A stretch of DNA of 64,000 nucleotides from Macrolepiota albuminosa. Its lineage: Eukaryota; Basidiomycota; Agaricomycetes; Agaricales; Agaricaceae. The translations under genes and the position numbers were made by a program. The notes below the pieces were generated by a model. The model was not told the origin of the DNA and did no database searches. It was given only the letters and a program-made list of their open reading frames with translations. Where the stretch lies: the NCBI GenBank assembly GCA_027475525.1, contig JAMWFC010000120.1, positions 453,395 to 517,394 of the forward strand. Reading direction: 5' to 3'. Shown here in pieces: positions 58,056 through 64,000 of the stretch. The stretch's first letter is position 1. Each line of letters opens with the position of its first letter.

Positions 58056-58547
58056 TTACTTCTCGGGGTTGGCGTTCCTACGAGAGTAAAAGGGTCAGCA
58101 TCAAGAAACAAAAGAAGACAACAAATAAATCAGATAGGAGCGAAAGACTTGGATGATTGTGTATCAACATGTCGTAATTCAGTGTGAACTATGTTTTGAT
58201 TATGGGTATCATCGTGGCAGAACCCAAAGACGATGATTGCCCCAGGTCGAAAAAAAAATAGAGAAAACTCGCTCACATCCTGCGCTTGCCACCAGGTAGA
58301 GTAGTAACATTAACGAAGCTGACAGCAGTGATAAGAGGGTGCTCCCATGAGATATAACACCTGTACTCACCGGCGATTGTACAAAATCCTCTTCTTGGCA
58401 CGGCCCTTTGGTGTCTTTTTCTTTTCCTGTTTCTCTACCTTTGGAGTCTGCGACTTGACTTTACCAGCACGAGCGAGGATCCGTGAACTAAATTAGGTTA
58501 GACGATATTAGAGTAGGCAAGCCACACGCGGGCACACCTTTGCCCAT
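58056..58547 (-). CDS. RPS30: 40S ribosomal protein eS30 with an apparent one-base deletion
   Basis: Four exons: 58538-58547, 58371-58487, 58277-58318 and 58056-58077. The start MGKVHGS and the body [20 protein letters not shown] through [27 protein letters not shown] and NANPEK match eS30, a small basic protein of the 40S head and decoding region. The spliced length is 191 nt, one short of 64 codons. The frame slips at GGATCC^TCGCT (about 58477-58483), where one more C would give the invariant HGSLARAG. A frameshift in an essential single-domain ribosomal protein points to a base-call or assembly error. There is no ubiquitin-like fusion at the start. The last intron (58078-58276) is 199 bp and carries a snoRNA. 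Confidence 0.9.
58126..58218 (-). ncRNA. C/D box snoRNA in the last RPS30 intron, guides to 25S rRNA
   Basis: Minus strand: box C-like ACGATGA (58209-58215, one mismatch to RTGATGA), D' CTGA (58179-58182), C' around 58161-58168 and box D CTGA (58130-58133). The 16 bases before box D (58134-58149) can pair with the conserved 25S segment AUAGGGGCGAAAGACU with a single G-U wobble. The fifth base upstream of D points to the second G of AUAGG, the site called Gm908 in yeast (snR60). Ten bases before D' pair with GUGAACUAUG of 25S, next to yeast A807. rRNA sequences and site numbers are recalled from general knowledge. A terminal stem is not evident. Confidence 0.72.
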
Positions 58548-59294
58548 AGTGTCTTGAGGAAAATTGTTTATGGATTTGTGAGCTCGAGGTTTACTTCGTA
58601 GAAATATAAAGATTTCGGGAGTCCAAATACTTGCATCTCCGTGGGCTTATTAGTTTTATCGCTTTCATGGAAATCCCATGAAATTACTTCCTTCAAGTAC
58701 CTGGTTATTACAACTAGACTTTTGTAATGATTCAAGTACATCCGGAAACATCATCAGTGTCCCGGTCTCAAGGATTTCAGTTGGCAACCGCGGATGGCCT
58801 GCTCAAATGCTTTTAGTGGCGAACGATACTCCACTTGACCATGAATTATGGAGTTCAATCGAATTTTCCGTTATTGGGCCTCACGAAAATTCGTGTAAGC
58901 ACCGTCAAACATGGCACCAATGAAAACACGGATAGATTCTATGTTTCAGCTGGAGCATCACTCGCAACAAGTACCTGTGCTTCAAATAAACCAGGCACAA
59001 AGCACATGTCGCTTTCCTCGCTATCCGGAGATTGCATTCCACAGCAGAAGTAGAAGGGAAATATCATCTGTATCAGTACAAATGGCATGAATGTCGAGTG
59101 CAGAAAGTGTTGAAGTATTCAAGACGCTCGTCGTTTGCTCCGAGTATATACAAGGATGTCTAAATCGTCCACCATAAGACGCAAGACTGGAGAACCCGCG
59201 CAACACTGACAAGCCTGGTGGATAATGTATTCAATTTCGACTTCAGTGTGCCGTGGCGTGTATTGTGGAAGCAGGTACATCACTTCCAGAAAAT
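58548..59294. other. Intergenic region, RPS30 promoter side
   Basis: Lies between the start of RPS30 and the stop of the ATP synthase gene. Open frames at 58678-59053 (+) and 59021-59212 (-) lack domains. No RNA gene was recognised. Confidence 0.45.
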
Positions 59295-59715
59295 CTAGTG
59301 TTTCGCTTTTGCATCCTCCTTCTCTGCCTCGGCAATGAAATTTTGAATACTGCCACATCACAAAGTCAGCTTCAGACAAGATAAATAATGAGCCGCGTTT
59401 GGCCAACGTACAATTGTTCTTCTTCACTGTAACAATGGATTTGGTGTTAGCAAAAATCATATTATCCACTGACTGCATGGACGTACCTCGATCCAGCGTT
59501 AATAGGAACAGAATCCCTGGCCTTTTGAAGTGATTGACCAGCAGCATTCTCCTTCTTGCCGCCCCTCATCGCGAGGGAAGCTCCACCAAAGACGGTGGTG
59601 AGAACACCGAGTGCGAGATACTCGTTCTTGATAGCGCGGCCGAAGATGACGCTATGGTGTCATTTTTTGAGCGCGTTCGGAGAATATCAGTCAAGGAAAC
59701 AACGCACTAGGACAT
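59295..59715 (-). CDS. ATP19: Mitochondrial ATP synthase subunit K
   Basis: Four exons: 59708-59715, 59487-59651, 59412-59426 and 59295-59349. They total 243 nt, 80 residues, with introns of 56-77 bp. The protein starts MSYVIFGRAIKNEYLALG, crosses the membrane once in a short hydrophobic stretch (LALGVLTTVFGGASLAM), then has a Lys-rich and Glu-rich tail ending in SSEEEQFIQNFIAEAEKEDAK. This matches the small fungal F1Fo subunit K (Su k), a dimer-associated membrane subunit of the inner mitochondrial membrane. The 8-bp first exon and 15-bp third exon are very short but fit frame and splice sites. Without them the family's N- and C-terminal signatures cannot be joined. Confidence 0.85.
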
Positions 59716-60167
59716 GGTGGAAGAGGGAATGTGAGGTCAACTTTTTGGTCCAGTCATCACGCGCCGATTCCGGATGTTTCCGCTCCGACTCGCAGACATT
59801 CCCTCACCCAGTCGACGTTAAAACACGAATCCCACACAACCCGACACAACACTGCGCTTATGCATACTGCGACGTCACCGCTACATTTAAAGATGCCACG
59901 TACCTCTGCGAGGAAATACCCGACCAGCAATTATGCATTAGGCCTAGAGTACATAGTTACTCAGCAATATAGCTTGACAGCGCAAAACAGGTTTCATTTT
60001 TTATTCATTCGCTATATATATTATGAATTTCTCCTGACATTTCTTCAGTCTTTATGCTGCGTGAACTAAACTCGAATTCTTGGAGCTAAGCGATTCAAAG
60101 GGTATTTACAGCGTGGTTACATCATGCTATCGCAACACACGATTTAATCTATGCAAGTCCAAAAATC
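59716..60167. other. Intergenic region, ATP19 promoter side
   Basis: Between the ATP19 start and the dioxygenase stop. Only short domain-free frames (for example 59731-60069 +). Confidence 0.45.
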
Positions 60168-63100
60168 TCAAGATGACGCTGGGTCATCAAACTACCAGAA
60201 GGTCAAAACGCGGTATATAAATCGGGGAAGAAACACTCACATTGATTTTCAAAGAAGGCGGGAGAGGCGTAACATTGCCTTCCCCATCAATATATAGCTG
60301 CCTCGTAACTCCATTCCATTCTTCCTTGAATTGCGAGAGTCTTCCAGGGTTGCCAGTTGTACGCCTTATGTTTTTGAGTCCAAGGATAGTCCCGACAATT
60401 ACGGGTACAGTCTTTAATTGCTCGTCAGCAACGGGGATGTGCTCCAAGTTTAAAGGACGTCAGAATGCTCACAGATTCAAAGAATGGACGCGATAGCAAG
60501 CTAAAGATGTTGGATAAATACATTCCTTGTCAAAAACTAATGAGAGCGTACCCGGATTTAATCCCGAATGGAACATTATGCAAAGCTTCATAGACGTAAG
60601 TCATAATATTCTTTGCGTTTTCCTCGTTAATCAAGGTGAATAACTGGACAATCTCATCCCGTTGTTTCTTCTTTTCATCGGTGAGATAGAAATCTACAAC
60701 ATGCGCGATTGCCTGGGAGAAGTATGCTGCTGTGGGAACGAGGGCAGAAACGATATATGCCGCTAACTCAGCATTTGTCGGTCTTGGCTCCTCGAACTTC
60801 GCAATGACCTGAGTCACGAAACTAACGCTATCTTCGGTACTTTGGGCCGTAAAGATATCGGTTAGACTTTGACCCAATCCAGAGGTTGAAACCTGAGAAC
60901 AGTTAAGCCATTAGTTTCTACGGGAAATGTAACACTTACTGGGTTATTGATTGTGTTAAGGCGCCCCTTGGCATAGCATAGTAGGTCCTGAAATACCTTT
61001 CCCGAGTCCACACGCAGATGCCAGTCATCGGCAGGATCCACATTCGAGAACACATAGCTAGAAGGTTAGAGGCAATCAGAGAATGAAAAAAAAAAACATG
61101 AAGATGTACGAACCGTGCCAGGGCTGCAAATTCATGATATTCATTTCTCTCAGAGATGGCACCTCTTGGATTGCTTCTTGTTTTGAGGGGAAGGCCGAGC
61201 TGATCAAGTCCATCAGGTTGTAGAATTAAAGAAAATCAAGTTAACGCACAATCTTATCTCCAATCCAGTGGACAGGCAGAAGATTGATGACATCGCGAAC
61301 AATGTCTACCGTATTCGAATTGTCGAAATTTTTGATAGATTTATCGCGGATTAATTTTCCGGTTTCCTTCTGGAGATACTCGACCCAAGCAACGATGGAA
61401 TTAGGGTTAGAGATGAGATTCTCAACCCTCATGCATCCGTCAATTAAAGCAGTCTCGGTCATGTCCTGAGTATTTCCGTCAATTAAATGCACTCATCAAA
61501 GTAGTATATCATTAGTGTACCTGCAACTCCTCTGGTCTTATCTTGAGCAAACGGTCATTGACAACTTGTTCCACTCCTGCATATGTGTTGAAATTAACGG
61601 TATTTGAAGAAGGCACAGCTGGACGCTCCCAGATGTAATACGGATTGTTCCCAATTTCAGGGTTCTTCTCTCGAATGTAGTCAGACACCAGGAAGGGGAA
61701 GTGGGCATATGCCGATCCAACTGGGTAGTTGTTGGGGAGTGTACGGAAAAGCAGCTTTGTGAGTATTCCACCATATGAACCGTCACTCTTGTCATACTGG
61801 ACGTCTTTATAGCCCCACTGAGTACAATTTCTCGCTGAAAATCCGACTGGTTAGCTTTCGAAAGGTTTCAATGATAACCAGACGAACTATTGAATTCAGT
61901 AGTGAGGTAGGGGTCGCCACGAGTGAGAGCAACGGCGTCGGATAAAATAGCTCTGGAAATGGTGTATCCTGGGCATAGACCTGCTCCAGGGCCTGGTTTC
62001 TTGCATTCTTCTGCTTGAAGCCCAACCTGGATGCAAAGTTAAGCTGAGGGAGGCACGAAAGGCAACATGACTCACATGTAATTCCAGATTGTCAATCTTG
62101 CCGTAAAGGCCTTCAGCCGCAGTCTGAAAGACAATATGAGGTCATGGGACAATGCCATTCTTTTTGACTCACGTGGATCCGAGGGTCGGGATTCCATTCA
62201 GAGAAAGTGCTATATGCTAGTAGTATTTCAGTTGATAGACTCTGAACGGCTGAAGAAAGGAGCTCACGTTTCAGGCCGAGGAACTTTCTAAACTCGTTCA
62301 GCTAAGACAAGGAATTGATAAGTCACACGAATACGATAGAGATAGAATGTCAGACTAACCGAACAAGTGCCCCAGGTCCGAGCTTGTTTAATGCCGAGGA
62401 CTTCAATGAGGCGTAGTGCCTCCGGGCATCCGGAGCTGTATGCAGCAGCACGCCACTCAGTGGCATCCTGAATTATCCGTGCCAGATCGTCGTCGTTGAA
62501 TCGTCCATCCGGCTGCCTTTGAAGGCTGAAGTTTCACGTAAGTGAGTATTCCATTGAGATGAATTCGACTACACACCCTCCAAAAGTCCTCTTCCTGACG
62601 TCTGGTTCTGGGATCAAGGCTTTGTGTGCCGTATTGATGAAGTCTGTGGTCGTAACCTGAAAGAAGATCAACGATGCGTCCACCTAAAGCCCTATAATTA
62701 TCAAACCTGGGCAAGGTCTCTGTCTCCAAAGAAGCGCTTGAACTCCTGTTCTGTCCATTCTGCGTCTTGTTGGGACAGAGTAGCATGCCATCGGTACATA
62801 AGATTAAATTCAATCGATACAGCATTTCCCTTGCCACGCGGCGAAACAGAATTGTCTGCTTCTCGCATTTCCTGATCATCGATGAGCACAAGAGTTCGTC
62901 CAGAAGTGTGAAATCCGACGTTACCATGAGAGGATCCAGCCGCCAGCCAGAACCATCAACGACAAGACCTAGGATGGCACCAACGTAATCTGTACAGAGT
63001 ATTCATTTCTCCTGATTGAGAAACAAGTTGAGTTCAGGACGTACCGCCCAGAATAACATTCATGAAAAAGCCGCAATTTATCAAGCGAGTTCTTTGGAAG

Positions 63101-64000
63101 ATCTCGTCATCCTGGATCCGAAGGTCTTCGTCCGAACTAGGTGGCCAAGCATAAGTGCCATTTTCGTTGATGTTCAACAATTTTTCCGCGATGAACTGGG
63201 ATACATCCGCATTAACAAGCAGATCATAATACGTGGACAATCATAACATACGTTATGATTACGATTAAACAGCACAAGAAGTGCACAGGTGGCAGGGGGC
63301 ATGAGAAGCAGCCGAGCATCTGAAAAGACATCGTCCCAAAGCTTGCCAGTCCCATCTTTCCTCCGCACTTGATCAATATCGCTATCTGAGCTACCATAAA
63401 GGATACTAAGGTCCAAATAGCTGCTGGCGTTGTTCTGGGTGGGATTATCATGATCCGTGTCGAAGATGCAATGGATGATCAAATCAGCAAACGCGAAGAA
63501 CAGGCTCGAGATTCCACCAGGGTGAGGAACATATTCTCTCCTCCGAAGAATCTGGTCAAATACAAGATTCGGATCAGGAAGTTCGTGATTCGGCAAAACA
63601 TGGATTGGTGGAACTGAACGAGCATATGGAGTCCTGGCTTTGCCGAGCGATGGTGCTAAGGGGTTGTAGTTGGAGCCGTCGGCAGAGCGATATGAATATG
63701 CTACAGGAAGACCACCTCTCGTTGCTGGAGCTGTGGTGATGGACAATTGGAGCCGTCGGCAGAGCGATATGAATATGCTACAGGAAGACCACCTCTCGTT
63801 GCTGGAGCTGTGGTGATGGACAATTGGAGGCATTAAATTCGGCCGCGTATCCATTGGGCGGATGAGGAAGATCGTTGTAGACTATGCATGTACATACAAT
63901 GTTTAGCTTCCGTCTCGGCAAACAGTCGATCGGATCACTCACGTAGAGAGATGACATATTGCTGGACCTTTGCAGATAATGAAGAGTTTGACGGTAGTCG
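60168..64000 (-). CDS. Ppo-type fatty acid dioxygenase (linoleate diol synthase family), 5' end beyond window
   Basis: Exons from the 3' end: 60168-60191, 60241-60411, 60473-60500, 60552-60892, 60940-61057, 61114-61199, 61250-61465, 61521-61834, 61888-62026, 62076-62123, 62173-62216, 62268-62301, 62360-62525, 62577-62656, 62707-62871, 62925-62989, 63045-63195, 63252 to about 63669. A further exon follows near 63881 and a partial one at 63943-64000. The heme peroxidase part has distal His (FADLIIHCIF), the catalytic Tyr and proximal His in LMYRWHATLS (Tyr codon 62794-62796), and TFSEWNPDPRI. The enzyme oxygenates C18 fatty acids to psi-factor-like oxylipins that steer fungal development. The C-terminal P450 region is short and lacks a visible heme-Cys motif. 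The 77-bp duplication at 63670-63829 disrupts the N-terminal part. Confidence 0.87.
63670..63829. repeat. 77-bp tandem duplication 8, inside the dioxygenase gene
   Basis: Bases 63670-63752 equal 63747-63829, a period of 77. It duplicates the region coding for the AYSYRSADGSNYN segment and shifts the frame. Collapsing it alone does not fully restore the join to the upstream exon, so some sequence may also be missing. Confidence 0.9.

Noticed and set aside
44292..64000. tRNA or rRNA genes in host intergenic DNA
   Set aside because: I scanned the intergenic stretches for tRNA-like A and B boxes by eye and saw none convincing. A covariance search would be needed to exclude them.

Overview
This window is nuclear DNA from a filamentous basidiomycete, most likely an Agaricomycete. 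The evidence is the many 47-75 bp GT...AG introns, a PriA-type secreted protein, a Ppo-type fatty-acid dioxygenase, a very long class II myosin, and chromodomain Ty3/Gypsy elements with a Helitron. I do not assign a genus.

Positions 1-44,000 are a transposon island. Element A is a complete Ty3/Gypsy retrotransposon on the minus strand (822-23439), with two 772-bp LTRs and a CTCAC target duplication. Its reverse-transcriptase gene is split by an insertion of about 12 kb (6280-18199) with 73-bp terminal inverted repeats. That insertion carries a second gag-pol element, B, on the plus strand, and a long accessory ORF. Element A also carries an antisense, four-exon gene next to its 3' LTR. A Helitron Rep/helicase gene lies at 24327-30337 (minus), with an odd repetitive splice-site-rich array upstream. 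Remains of two AT-richer, much more decayed retroelements follow: D (about 34500-36620, minus) and C (37622-43165, plus).

Positions 44,290-64,000 are ordinary gene-dense host DNA: an SPX-RING ubiquitin ligase (-), priA (+), class II myosin heavy chain (-), RPS30 (-) with an intronic C/D snoRNA, mitochondrial ATP synthase subunit K (-), and a Ppo/linoleate dioxygenase cut by the right edge (-). Exon models for the first five genes close as exact multiples of three, except RPS30, which is one base short. No operon-like co-regulation is implied.

Eight tandem duplications with a period of exactly 77 bp are scattered over both transposon and host DNA. They look like untrimmed k-mer overlaps left by an assembler. 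They break the frames of element B, the Helitron and the dioxygenase, and an inverted copy of an element A junction (17600-18126) is probably also an assembly fault. Reading frames should be judged after collapsing them.
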